A stretch of DNA of 57,150 bases, taken from positions 1 to 57,150 of the forward strand of contig CAUZFM010000002.1 of NCBI GenBank assembly GCA_963579235.1. Direction: 5' to 3'. This document shows, one piece after another, positions 34,009-42,226 of the stretch. The position numbers and the translations under genes were made by a program. Source of the DNA: UBA1149 sp963579235 (lineage in GTDB: Bacteria; Desulfobacterota; Binatia; UBA1149). The notes beneath the pieces are model-generated. The model ran no database searches. It was given only the letters and a program-made list of their open reading frames with translations, and was not told the DNA's origin. Position 1 is the first letter of the stretch. Each line of letters starts with the position of its first letter.

Positions 34009-35196
34009 TCAGATCCTGACAACCACCGAGGATCCGTGGCCGAACAGGCCCTGGTTGGCGCTCACGCCCACGCGCGCGCCCTCCACCTGGCGGCCATCGG
34101 CCTGCCCGCGCAACTGCCAGGTCAGCTCGCAGACCTGGGCTATGGCCTGGGCCGGCACGGCCTCGCCAAAGCAGGCCAGGCCACCGCTGGGGTTAACCGG
34201 CACGCGGCCGCCCAGCGTCGTGTCGCCATCGTTGAGCAGGCGCTCGGCCTCGCCGGGCGCGCACAGTCCCAGGTTTTCGTACCAGTCGAGCTCAAGCGCC
34301 GTCGACAGATCGTAGACCTCGGCGGTGTCGACCTCGTCGGGGCCGATGCCCGCGTCCTCGTATGCCGCCGCCGCTATAGAATCGCGAAAGCTGCGCCCGG
34401 GCAGGGCCACGCCGTGCGCCGAATCGGTGGAAAAGTTGGGCATCTCGATCACCGTGTTCGGATAGGTGGGCGTTATCGTAGCCACTCCCGCTACGCGCAC
34501 GGGATCGGTGGTCATGCGGCGGGCGTAATCCATGCTGGTGAGCACCATGGCGGCGCCACCGTCGCTGGTGGCACAGATCTCGAGCAGGTGCAGCGGCTCG
34601 CTCACCAGCGGTGAGGACAGCACCTCCTCTTCGGTGACCTCCTTGCGGTAGCGGGCGCGCGGGTTCTCGAGCCCGTGGCGCGAGTTCTTCACCTTCACCT
34701 TGGCAAAATCAGCCGAGGTGGATCCGTACAGGTCCATGCGGCGGCGGGCGTAGAACGCAAAGTAGGTGGGATTGGTAGCGCCCAGCAGGCGAAAGCGCAG
34801 CCAGTCGGGGTCGTCGCCGCGCTCACCCCTGTTGGGCGCGAGAAATCCCTTGGGCGTGGTGTCGGCGCCGATTACCAGGGCCACTTCGCACTTGCCCGAC
34901 AGTATCTGCGCGCGGGCCAGGTCTATGGCCTGGGCACCGCTGGCGCAGGCGCCGTAGCAGCTCGCCGCCTGGTTGCCGGTAAAACCCAGCGCCTGGGCAA
35001 AGGTGGCCCCGGCCACGTAGCCCGGGTAGCCGTTGCGCACGGTATCGGCACCGGCCACGAACTGGATATCGCTCCACTGCAAGCCGGCGTCGGCCAGCGC
35101 GTCGCGGGCAGCCACCTTGCCGTACTCAACAAAGTTGCGCCCCCACTTTCCCCAGGGGTGCATGCCGACGCCAAGCACGGCCACGTCGCGCGACAT
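34009..35196 (-). CDS. Thiolase-fold acetyl-CoA acetyltransferase / lipid-transfer-like protein
   Basis: 395 residues from ATG 35196; GGAGGGAAGGG lies just upstream, and the longer frame to 35226 adds non-homologous residues. Thiolase-fold segments: VAVLGVGMHPWGKWGRNFVEYGK, AASCYGACASGAQAIDLARAQILSG with candidate nucleophile Cys in YGACASG, AEVYDLSTALELDWYENLGLCAPGE and PVNPSGGLACFGEAVPAQAIAQVCEL. This is the SCP-x/Ltp-like group that is regularly paired with a DUF35 partner, here encoded directly upstream with a 1-bp overlap. Thiolase or aldolase chemistry on a CoA ester is likely; substrate unknown. Confidence 0.85.
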   Translation of the reverse strand: MSRDVAVLGVGMHPWGKWGRNFVEYGKVAARDALADAGLQWSDIQFVAGADTVRNGYPGYVAGATFAQALGFTGNQAASCYGACASGAQAIDLARAQILSGKCEVALVIGADTTPKGFLAPNRGERGDDPDWLRFRLLGATNPTYFAFYARRRMDLYGSTSADFAKVKVKNSRHGLENPRARYRKEVTEEEVLSSPLVSEPLHLLEICATSDGGAAMVLTSMDYARRMTTDPVRVAGVATITPTYPNTVIEMPNFSTDSAHGVALPGRSFRDSIAAAAYEDAGIGPDEVDTAEVYDLSTALELDWYENLGLCAPGEAERLLNDGDTTLGGRVPVNPSGGLACFGEAVPAQAIAQVCELTWQLRGQADGRQVEGARVGVSANQGLFGHGSSVVVRI

Positions 35197-35639
35197 CAGC
35201 CCTTCCCTCCGGTGGCCGGCTGCCACTTCCAGACCAGGTACTCGTTGTCGTCGTCCTCGTAGAGAGTGCCCAGCACCAGCTCTACGGGGTCGCCGACCTT
35301 CACTGTCTCGGGGGCAACACCGTCGGCGAGCTGGCCCAGGATGACCATCTTTTCTTCCTCGAGCTCGACGGCCAGCACTGTGTATGGCTCAAACGGTTCG
35401 GGCGACATGTAGGGCTCGGGCGGCTGGTAGTGGTTGGTGGCCAGCGACCACACCCGCCCCCTGCGGCTGAGCTCGACCGGCTCGCGCTCCTCAAACGGGT
35501 GGGCGGGGTTTGCCGAAGTGGCCATGGATGGCGGGAAAAAATAGCTGCCGCTGTCTACCCCGCGCGTGCCCAGCAGGCGCGGTTCGTCGGCGTCCATCGT
35601 AAACCAGCCCTCGGCTGCGGGTACCCTGTTCTTGCTCAT
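35196..35639 (-). CDS. DUF35 OB-fold partner protein lacking the zinc-ribbon cysteines
   Basis: 147 residues from ATG 35639 (GGGGAAC upstream). The OB-fold half is typical of DUF35 (GRVWSLATNHYQPPEPY, AVELEEEKMVILGQLADGV, VKVGDPVELVLGTLYEDDDNEYLVWKW). The N-terminal rubredoxin-like half normally has two CxxC pairs; here the first reads GTRGVDSGSYFFPP and no Cys occurs anywhere in the protein. It is presumably a scaffold or acyl-channel subunit for the thiolase encoded next, with zinc lost. It is divergent from the desaturase gene. Confidence 0.8.
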   Translation of the reverse strand: MSKNRVPAAEGWFTMDADEPRLLGTRGVDSGSYFFPPSMATSANPAHPFEEREPVELSRRGRVWSLATNHYQPPEPYMSPEPFEPYTVLAVELEEEKMVILGQLADGVAPETVKVGDPVELVLGTLYEDDDNEYLVWKWQPATGGKG

Positions 35640-35736
35640 CGTCTTTGTTCCCCTGTCCGCGGCGCTCTTCCTGGAGGCCCGCAACGCTCTCCAAGCTCGA
35701 CAATTCGCAGTATAGAGGCCCGGCGGCGGCCACTCA

Positions 35737-35756
35737 AAAGGCAGCCTGCTGCCTTT
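35737..35756. repeat. Perfect inverted repeat in divergent region
   Basis: AAAGGCAGC-CT-GCTGCCTTT, arms of nine bases. It sits between the DUF35 gene and the desaturase gene, both reading away, so it is more likely an operator or leader structure than a terminator. Confidence 0.45.
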
Positions 35757-35825
35757 AGGGATGCGTCTGCCAATTCGGGAGGGGAAGCGCTGGCGGCCGT
35801 CAGGTTGCGGGGCTATTCTGGGCGC

Positions 35826-36989
35826 ATGTCGAAGACACCCGAGCCCCACCCACCCCTGAACTGGCCCGCCATACTGTTCATAGGCACGACCACGATAGCC
35901 GCCTTGCTGTGGCCACTCTACGCGTGGTTCTTCGGCGTCACCTGGGCCGAGGTCGCGCTGGCGCTGGGCATGTACATCGCGAGCGCCATGGCGATTACCG
36001 TGGGCTACCACCGACTGGTGGCGCACCGCACCTTCGAATGCCGGCCCTGGTTCAAGGTGGCACTGCTCGTAGCCGGCTCGGCCGCGTGGCAGGGATCAGC
36101 TCTCGACTGGACCTCCGACCACCTGCACCACCACGCCCACACCGACCAGGATCGCGACCCCTACAACATAGGCCGCGGCTTCTGGTACGCACACGTCGGC
36201 TGGTTATTCACCAACCAGGGCATGACCGGGGAGCTGCCCACCCACCTGGCCGAAGACCGCATGCTGGCCTGGCAGGATCGTTGGTACATACCGCTGGCCA
36301 TCACTACCGGCTTCGTACTGCCCTGGGCCATCTGTGGTGTGGGAGGCCTGCTGCTGGCTGGTGTGGTGCGGCTGGTAGCCGTGCACCACGGCACCTGGTT
36401 CGTAAACTCCTGGGCTCACCTCGGACGCCGCCGCCCGTGGAACCCGGCTGTTTCGGCCGCCGACAGCTGGCTGGTGGCGCTGGTCACCTTTGGCGAAGGC
36501 TGGCACAACTACCACCACGCCTTCCCCGGCGACTACCGCGCGGGAGTTGAACGGACACAGTTCGACCCGAGCAAGTGGCTGATCTGGTCGTTGTCGAAAC
36601 TGGGCGTTGCCTGGAACCTGCAGCGCGTGGGCTTCAGCACCCGCTGGCGACGCAGCGTGCACTCCCTGCTGAGCTGGGAAGGCGATAACTCGGAGAAACT
36701 CGCTCGCGTACGCGAGCTGCAATTGCGTTTGCACCGGCAGATGGTGCGCAGCCGGGCGCGGGCACTCAAGACCCTCGGCCGAGTGAGCGAGTTGCCGCTG
36801 CCCGCGAGCCTGAGCGCGGCCGCCATCACCCTCGCGGTAGAAACCCGCGGCCGCGAGCTGCGCGACAAGCTCGGCCGGCGGGCCCGCCGGCGCATGGATA
36901 GTCTGGCTCGTTTGTCAGGGCGGCTGGCAACGCTCGAGTCACTGTCGGATATGCTCGCCGACTGGCAGCCCGCCCCGGTAGCCGCCTGA
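35826..36989 (+). CDS. Acyl-CoA delta-9-type fatty acid desaturase
   Basis: 387 residues, integral-membrane di-iron desaturase. The three histidine boxes are HRLVAH (about residue 62), DHLHHHAH (about 98) and HNYHH (about 228). About four membrane helices flank them, as in stearoyl-CoA desaturases. Beyond the catalytic core (ending near NLQRVGFSTRW, residue 275) there is an Arg-rich helical extension of about 110 residues with no further membrane segments, unusual in length. It introduces a double bond into acyl-CoA for membrane fluidity. Start ATG 35826 is set by homology; a longer open frame upstream is shadow. Confidence 0.9.
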   Translation: MSKTPEPHPPLNWPAILFIGTTTIAALLWPLYAWFFGVTWAEVALALGMYIASAMAITVGYHRLVAHRTFECRPWFKVALLVAGSAAWQGSALDWTSDHLHHHAHTDQDRDPYNIGRGFWYAHVGWLFTNQGMTGELPTHLAEDRMLAWQDRWYIPLAITTGFVLPWAICGVGGLLLAGVVRLVAVHHGTWFVNSWAHLGRRRPWNPAVSAADSWLVALVTFGEGWHNYHHAFPGDYRAGVERTQFDPSKWLIWSLSKLGVAWNLQRVGFSTRWRRSVHSLLSWEGDNSEKLARVRELQLRLHRQMVRSRARALKTLGRVSELPLPASLSAAAITLAVETRGRELRDKLGRRARRRMDSLARLSGRLATLESLSDMLADWQPAPVAA

Positions 36990-37033
36990 GCTCGCTCGTC
37001 TCGGACAAGCTCGGCTTTGAAATCCGCGCGCGG

Positions 37034-37735
37034 TCAGCCGCCCAGCGCGGCCTTGAGTTCCTGGGCAGCGGCACCACCGCTGCTGTCGCGCAGCACCACC
37101 GGGCCGAGCTTGCTGCGGCCGGCCAGCGCCGCCACCGCCATCACGACGTTGCTTAACACCAGCGGCCAGAACACCAAGGTACAAAGCAGGGCCACCGTAG
37201 ACATCCCCGCCGCTGCCGCCTCGCAACCGACCAGCCAGGCCCCCAGGGGCGAACCAACCGTACCCGACAGGTGCAGCAGCACGCGCGCGGCCGGCGCAGC
37301 GGCGAGGTAGCTGCCGTAGCGCATCTTGAAACGCGGTTCCAGGCCCATGAGAAACGCGTAAGAGTAACGCACGCCCAGCAGCAGGCCCGTGCCGACTTTT
37401 ACAAGGGGCTGCAGGGATCCGATCAGTACCGCCGCCGCGATCACCACGGCGACAGCCGAGGACTGCTCCAGCCCCCAGCGGCACAACCCCACCGCCACCG
37501 CCGTCGCCAGCAGCTCGCCGGCCAGCGCCAAAGCCACCGGCAGCTTGCGCCTCGGGCTGCGACCGTGCAGCTTGTCGCTAACGCGGCTCACATCTTCGGC
37601 AAGCTCACGACGCTCGGCGGCCGGGAGTCGCCTGGCCCCACGCAGGAACGCCGCCCACGGCCCCGGCTTGTACTCGCCGGTGTCGAGCGCGGTCTCTATC
37701 GCTGCAAGTTCAGTTTGTGCCGTGGCTGCGTCCAT
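37034..37735 (-). CDS. Predicted inner-membrane protein of unknown function
   Basis: 233 residues from ATG 37735 (AGGGGGT ribosome site). A soluble helical N-terminus (MDAATAQTELAAIETALDTG; RRLPAAERRELAEDVSRVSDKLHGRSP) precedes about four hydrophobic helices, for example AVAVVIAAAVLIGSLQPLV and ALLCTLVFWPLVLSNVVMAVAALA. I do not recognise a family. Its start overlaps the symporter 3' end by 26 bp in the same direction, so it may be the last gene of the symporter operon. Confidence 0.65.
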   Translation of the reverse strand: MDAATAQTELAAIETALDTGEYKPGPWAAFLRGARRLPAAERRELAEDVSRVSDKLHGRSPRRKLPVALALAGELLATAVAVGLCRWGLEQSSAVAVVIAAAVLIGSLQPLVKVGTGLLLGVRYSYAFLMGLEPRFKMRYGSYLAAAPAARVLLHLSGTVGSPLGAWLVGCEAAAAGMSTVALLCTLVFWPLVLSNVVMAVAALAGRSKLGPVVLRDSSGGAAAQELKAALGG

Positions 37736-39251
37736 CTTCGTACCCCCTGCTCGCCGTCCATTCTCGCTCCTGCACGCCCGGCCGTGCAAACGACCAGGCG
37801 ACCGCCACCGCCAGGTTGAACAGCAGGCCGATCAGTCCGTGGTGCACGCCCCAGGCATCAACCGTGGCGTTGCCGTAAAGGCCGAAGGTGAGCGCCAGCC
37901 CGGCCAGCATGCCGGCGAGCACCGCGTTGCCACCCAACCGGCTCCAGTGCATTCCCAGCATGAAAGCCGGCACCAGCTGCACCAGCATGTCGAACTTCAT
38001 GTCGAGCAACCTCACCAGCGTGGGCCGCCCCGGCTGTCCTTCCATCCAGATGGCCGTGCCCGCCGCCGCTGCCACCATGGCCCAGGACACCAGCTTGCCC
38101 ACGCGGGTGAGGTGAGCCTGGCCAGCGTCAGGGCGCAGGAAGCCCTGGTAGAGGTCGCGCGTTATCATCGACGAGATTGTCAACAGGCAGGAGTCGGCCG
38201 TTGACATCAGCGCCCCCAGAACGGCGGCAAACAACAGCACCACCAGCCAGTAGCCAAAGGCCGACGACGCCTGCACCTGGTGAAAGACCACGCTGAGCAC
38301 GCGGTCGGCTGCGGCGCCCTCCAGGCCTGGCACGTGCGCAGCCGCGGTCACGCCAACGGTCACCGCCACCAACGAACTCAGCAGGGGCAGAAAAACCATC
38401 ACCGCCAGGCTGCGCCTGAGCACGGCACCCGAGCGAGCAGCGTAGATGCGCTGTATGGCCTGGGGATAGAGCGCCGCGCCGAGGCCGAAAATAATGACGT
38501 AGCTCACCCAGTTGCGAGACGCACGGGCGTCCGGCGGCAGTACACGCGCGCGCAACTGCTCGCCGCCGTCCATCAACGCGCGCGTGGTATCGCCGGGCCA
38601 GCCCCACATGCTGAACACCATCACCAGCAGCGCACCAAAACCGATGGCCAGCGCTATGCCCTGTATGACGTCGGTCCAGGCCACCGCCCTGAAGCCACCC
38701 ATGGTCTCGTACACCAGCATGATACCGGCCAGCAACACGACGCCCCAGGCAAAGGCCACCACCGGGTCGGCGGTGGTAAGCCCCTGCATCGCTCGTCCCA
38801 TGGCCACCAGCTGGGCCAGCAGGTAGTTGGCCAACGCCAGGGTCATGACCAGCGGCGCGAGCAGGTCGATACCACGATTGCCGTAGCGGTGGCGAAGAAA
38901 ATCGGCCGGGGTAATAAACTGATGGCGCTGGGCCAGTCGGTGCAACCACGGGGCAAACAACAGGTAGCCCACGATGATGGCGGTCATGAAATGAACCGAA
39001 CTCAACCAGGTCCAGCCAATGCGGTAGGCCTTGCCCGTGAAGCCGAACATGGTGTTGCCGCTGTACTGGGTGGCGTAAAGCGTGAGCACGAGCACGGTGA
39101 AACCGATGCTGCCGCCGCCCAGGTAGAAATCGCGCAGCGAATCCTCGCGACGCGCGCGGTGCCCGAGCCAGCCCACGACCAGCAGTGAGGCCAGGTAGAG
39201 ACCCACGACCGCCAGCCCGCCCGGACCGAAAGGCAGCACCGTGCCGGTCAC
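37710..39251 (-). CDS. Sodium:solute symporter family (SSS) transporter
   Basis: 513 residues with about 13 membrane helices in the LeuT-fold SSS pattern. Diagnostic segments include DFYLGGGSIGFTVLVLTLYATQYSGNTMFGF (helix 1-2 sodium site region), FITPADFLRHRYG and the helix 8 region FAAVLGALMSTADSCLLTISSMITRDLY. It imports a small carboxylate, amino acid or similar solute with Na+. The small DUF3311 gene upstream overlaps by 4 bp, a pairing known for PanF/monocarboxylate-type SSS carriers, favouring a carboxylate. The CoA ligase upstream in the same orientation could activate an imported acid; this is inference. Confidence 0.9.
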   Translation of the reverse strand: MTGTVLPFGPGGLAVVGLYLASLLVVGWLGHRARREDSLRDFYLGGGSIGFTVLVLTLYATQYSGNTMFGFTGKAYRIGWTWLSSVHFMTAIIVGYLLFAPWLHRLAQRHQFITPADFLRHRYGNRGIDLLAPLVMTLALANYLLAQLVAMGRAMQGLTTADPVVAFAWGVVLLAGIMLVYETMGGFRAVAWTDVIQGIALAIGFGALLVMVFSMWGWPGDTTRALMDGGEQLRARVLPPDARASRNWVSYVIIFGLGAALYPQAIQRIYAARSGAVLRRSLAVMVFLPLLSSLVAVTVGVTAAAHVPGLEGAAADRVLSVVFHQVQASSAFGYWLVVLLFAAVLGALMSTADSCLLTISSMITRDLYQGFLRPDAGQAHLTRVGKLVSWAMVAAAAGTAIWMEGQPGRPTLVRLLDMKFDMLVQLVPAFMLGMHWSRLGGNAVLAGMLAGLALTFGLYGNATVDAWGVHHGLIGLLFNLAVAVAWSFARPGVQEREWTASRGYEDGRSHGTN

Positions 39252-39538
39252 AGCTGCTCTCCGGTAGACTCGTCGGTGTTATCGCCCGGGTCGCAGAAAG
39301 GATCGTCGGGTAGTGGCCAGTGGGAGAGCAACAGCCAGGCGGTGTAAATCGAGATGACCAGCGAAACGAAGACGCTCGTGACCACCCAGGCCGGCATGCC
39401 CAGCAGCAGCAGCGTACTGTCGGCCGGCCAGTACCAGGGCACGGCAAGCACCAGCAGGGCGGCGTAGACCAGCCAGGTACGGATCTGCAGGTAACGCGAT
39501 CCCCGGCTGTTCACATGATCGCGGCCTCGCATGGTCAA
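39248..39538 (-). CDS. DUF3311-type small symporter-associated membrane protein
   Basis: 96 residues with two membrane helices (WLVYAALLVLAVPWYWP; PAWVVTSVFVSLVISIYTAWLLL) and an acidic C-terminus. Its size, the W-Y-W-P after helix 1 and its position immediately before an SSS transporter fit the DUF3311/YhdT-like accessory subunits. The stop overlaps the symporter start by four bases. ATG 39538 or 39532 are both possible starts. Confidence 0.75.
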   Translation of the reverse strand: MTMRGRDHVNSRGSRYLQIRTWLVYAALLVLAVPWYWPADSTLLLLGMPAWVVTSVFVSLVISIYTAWLLLSHWPLPDDPFCDPGDNTDESTGEQL

Positions 39539-39548
39539 CAGGCTCGGT

Positions 39549-41159
39549 TCACCGGAGGCCCGCGATGCGCTCGCGCAACTTGTACTTTACTACCTTGCCC
39601 GAAGCGTTCATCGGCAGCTCGTCCACCAGCTCGACCCTGCGCGGCACCTTGTAGTTGGCCATATTCTCGCGACACCAGGCCACCACCCCTTCGGCCGCCA
39701 GGTCTGAGCCCTCAGCCAACACCACGAAGGCCACGCCGACCTCGCCCATGCGCTCGTCGGGCACCCCTACCACCGCCACCTGGGCGAGGTCAGCGTTGGT
39801 CGCCATCAGGTTCTCGATCTCGGCCGGGTAGCAGTTGAAGCCGCCCATGATGAACATGTCTTTCATGCGATCGGTTATCTTCAGGTAGCCACGCTCGTCC
39901 ATCACGCCCACGTCGCCGGTGTGAAGCCAGCCGTTGGCTATCGTTTCGTCAGTGGCCGCCGGGTCGTCGAAGTAACCGCGCATGACGTTGTAACCGCGAA
40001 CCACGACCTCTCCCGGCTCACCGCGCGGCAGCTCGTCGCCCATGCGGCCCACGCACATGACATCGACACCGGGTATGGCGCGCCCCGAGGTGGTGGCTAT
40101 GGTTTCGGGATCGTCGTCGAAGCGGCACATGGTGACGATGCCGCAGGTCTCGGTAAGGCCGTAGCCGGTAATGACCGTGTCGAAGCCCAGCTCGTCGCGC
40201 ATGCGTTCAACCAGCTCCACCGGTATGACGGCCGCGCCGGTAACCGCCAGGCGCAGGCTGGACAGATCGTGTTGCGCAAGTCCGGGATGGGACAGCAGAC
40301 CCTGGTACAGCGTCGGCGGACCGGGCAGCATGCTGACCCTGTCGCGTTCTATCCGCTCCAACACCCGGTCGACGTCAAACACCGCCTCGGGCAGCACTGT
40401 GGCCCCGCGCATGAACGACGCCAGCCAACCGGCCTTGTAGCCGAAGCTGTGAAAAAACGGGTTCACCACGAGATAGCGGTCGCCCTCGCGCAGACCGACT
40501 ACCTCCGACCAGCTTTCGAAAGCGGCCAGGTTCTGCCCGTGCGCCGTCATCACGCCCTTGGGTTTGCCCGTAGTGCCCGAGGTGAACAGCAGGTCGGAGA
40601 GATCGTCTTCGTCCAACTCGGCCAACCGGGCGGCTGCCGCCGCTTCGTCTACTTCCTGCGCTCCCTCGAGAAACTGCTCCCAGGTATCGGCCTCCTTGCC
40701 CGCCTGGCCACCAAGCAGAACTATGCGTTCAAGGTCCGGCAGTCCCGCCACCGGCCGCCCATCGTTGCCAGCCCCGAGCGTGTCGGTGAGCAGGCCGGGA
40801 TAGTCCGTACCGAGGAAGCCGCTTACCGTCAGGAGCACGCGCGCGCCGCTCTTGTCCAGGATGTAACCGGCCTCGGCGCCCTTGAGACGGGTGTTGAGCG
40901 TGACCAGCACCGCGCCGGCGGCCTGCAGGCCAAGGGCGGCGGCTATCCAGCGATAACTGTTGGGCGCCCACAGCGCCACGCGATCGCCCTTACCCACGCC
41001 CGCTGCAATGAAGGCGCGCGACGCCAGCGTCATGTCCTCGGCCAGTTGCCGGTAGGCTATCAAATCACCGGTCGCGTTATCCTCAACGGCCACGAGGTCG
41101 CCCCAGCGACGGGCCGCAGCCAGCACGAGATGCGGAATGGTCTGGCGTTCGAGATCCAA
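39549..41159 (-). CDS. AMP-forming acyl-CoA ligase, FadD3-like
   Basis: 536 residues, ANL family. P-loop LLFTSGTTGKPKGV, A5 motif GYGLTETCG, HTGDVG, GGFNCYPAEIEN and catalytic Lys in NASGKVVKYKLRE. The central region DRYLVVNPFFHSFGYKAGWLASFMRGATVLPEAVFD and VSMLPGPPTLYQGLLSHP-LAQHDLSSLRLAVTGAAVIP follows mycobacterial FadD3, the ligase that activates the steroid CD-ring propionate (HIP). HIP-CoA ligase activity would fit the igr-like operon, but FadD3-like ligases with other substrates exist. It is followed 10 bp later by the DUF3311-symporter genes and preceded by a dienoyl-CoA isomerase-like gene. Confidence 0.85.
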   Translation of the reverse strand: MDLERQTIPHLVLAAARRWGDLVAVEDNATGDLIAYRQLAEDMTLASRAFIAAGVGKGDRVALWAPNSYRWIAAALGLQAAGAVLVTLNTRLKGAEAGYILDKSGARVLLTVSGFLGTDYPGLLTDTLGAGNDGRPVAGLPDLERIVLLGGQAGKEADTWEQFLEGAQEVDEAAAAARLAELDEDDLSDLLFTSGTTGKPKGVMTAHGQNLAAFESWSEVVGLREGDRYLVVNPFFHSFGYKAGWLASFMRGATVLPEAVFDVDRVLERIERDRVSMLPGPPTLYQGLLSHPGLAQHDLSSLRLAVTGAAVIPVELVERMRDELGFDTVITGYGLTETCGIVTMCRFDDDPETIATTSGRAIPGVDVMCVGRMGDELPRGEPGEVVVRGYNVMRGYFDDPAATDETIANGWLHTGDVGVMDERGYLKITDRMKDMFIMGGFNCYPAEIENLMATNADLAQVAVVGVPDERMGEVGVAFVVLAEGSDLAAEGVVAWCRENMANYKVPRRVELVDELPMNASGKVVKYKLRERIAGLR

Positions 41160-41176
41160 GTCGCCCGCTCGCCGGC

Positions 41177-42016
41177 TCAGCGTCCCTCGAAACGCGGCGG
41201 ACGTTTTTCAGCGAAGGCCTGCATGGCCTCGACGAGATCGTTGCTGCGCAGGTACGACGAGTTCCAGTGTGCCACGTGGTCGAGCCCCTCGTCGGTCGTG
41301 TGCTCGTCTGAATAGTTGAGTACCTGCTTGACACCCTGCACGGTGAGCGGCGAATTGGCTGCGATCTCGTTGGCCGTGGCGCGCGCGCCTTCGAGCATGT
41401 GATCCTTGTCGGCATACACGCGGTTGACCAGGCCGGTTGCCAACGCGCGGTCGGCGCCGAAAAACCCGCCGGTAAACGCCATCTCTCGCGCCATGCCCTT
41501 GCCCACGATGGCTGTTATGCGTTGCAGGGTGCCCACGTCGGCAACGATGGCTATCTTCGTTTCGAATATCGAGAACTCCGCGTCCTCGGTGCACACGCGA
41601 AAGTCGCAGGCGGTTGTAAGGTCCACGCCCCCGCCGATGCACTTGCCGTGCACGGCCGCGATCACTGGCTTCCGACATTCCTGTATGGCACTGAAGCAGG
41701 CCTGCAACTTGAGCACCGTGCCGTACATGTCGAGGTTGCTGCGCGCCTCGCTCCGATCATCCTTGCCGTCACCGTTGCCGCCACCGACCACGCCCCCGGC
41801 CCCCGTGCTCTTGAGATCCAGCCCGGCGGTAAACAGCCGACCCTCGCCCCACAACACGATGGCGCGCACCGACTCGTCGCGATCGAGTTTGCCGAAAGCC
41901 TCGCGGATTTCGTAGAAAAGCTCGAACGGCATCGCGTTGAGTTTCTCGGGCCGATTGAGCACGACCTCGGCCACATGGGCTTCCTGGTCTACCCGGATAT
42001 ACTTGTAATCACTCAA
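41177..42016 (-). CDS. Delta3,5-delta2,4-dienoyl-CoA isomerase-like crotonase
   Basis: 279 residues from TTG 42016, chosen because AGGAG (42024-42028) lies seven bases upstream and family similarity begins there. The upstream in-frame ATG would add 33 unlike residues. The segment CIGGGVDLTTACDFRVCTED and the following FSIFETKIAIVADVGTLQRI align with mammalian ECH1, including the two acidic catalytic residues (Glu in FETKI, Asp in ADVGTLQR). The C-terminal half (YADKDHMLEGA, NSPLTVQGVKQVLNYS-EHTTDEGLDHVAHWN) agrees too. A Gly-rich insert (GAGGVVGGGNGDG) is unusual. It shifts double bonds in unsaturated acyl-CoAs. It lies 17 bp before the FadD3-like gene. Confidence 0.87.
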   Translation of the reverse strand: MSDYKYIRVDQEAHVAEVVLNRPEKLNAMPFELFYEIREAFGKLDRDESVRAIVLWGEGRLFTAGLDLKSTGAGGVVGGGNGDGKDDRSEARSNLDMYGTVLKLQACFSAIQECRKPVIAAVHGKCIGGGVDLTTACDFRVCTEDAEFSIFETKIAIVADVGTLQRITAIVGKGMAREMAFTGGFFGADRALATGLVNRVYADKDHMLEGARATANEIAANSPLTVQGVKQVLNYSDEHTTDEGLDHVAHWNSSYLRSNDLVEAMQAFAEKRPPRFEGR

Positions 42017-42078
42017 TGGTTTTCTCCTCTTTGTACGGGGCAAGCTGGCGGCCGCGGTGGGCTCAGGGCCTCGCGACA

Positions 42079-42098
42079 GAACCGGGATTATCGGGTTC
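42079..42098. promoter_or_regulatory. Inverted repeat, possible operator
   Basis: GAACC (42079-42083) and GGTTC (42094-42098) are separated by ten bases, in the divergent region between the isomerase/ligase operon and the glycosyltransferase gene. The size and spacing suit a dimeric TetR-type site, but the arms are short. Confidence 0.35.
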
Positions 42099-42226
42099 CC
42101 GCAGGGTACGGTCAAGGCGGCAGGGGCACACCCCCTGTTGACGGCCGGGAATAACCGCGCAATTGTTCATAGGCAGCAACGCGCCCGACCGAGCCCCTGC
42201 GGCCGGCGACGCTACGCCCGGCTCCA

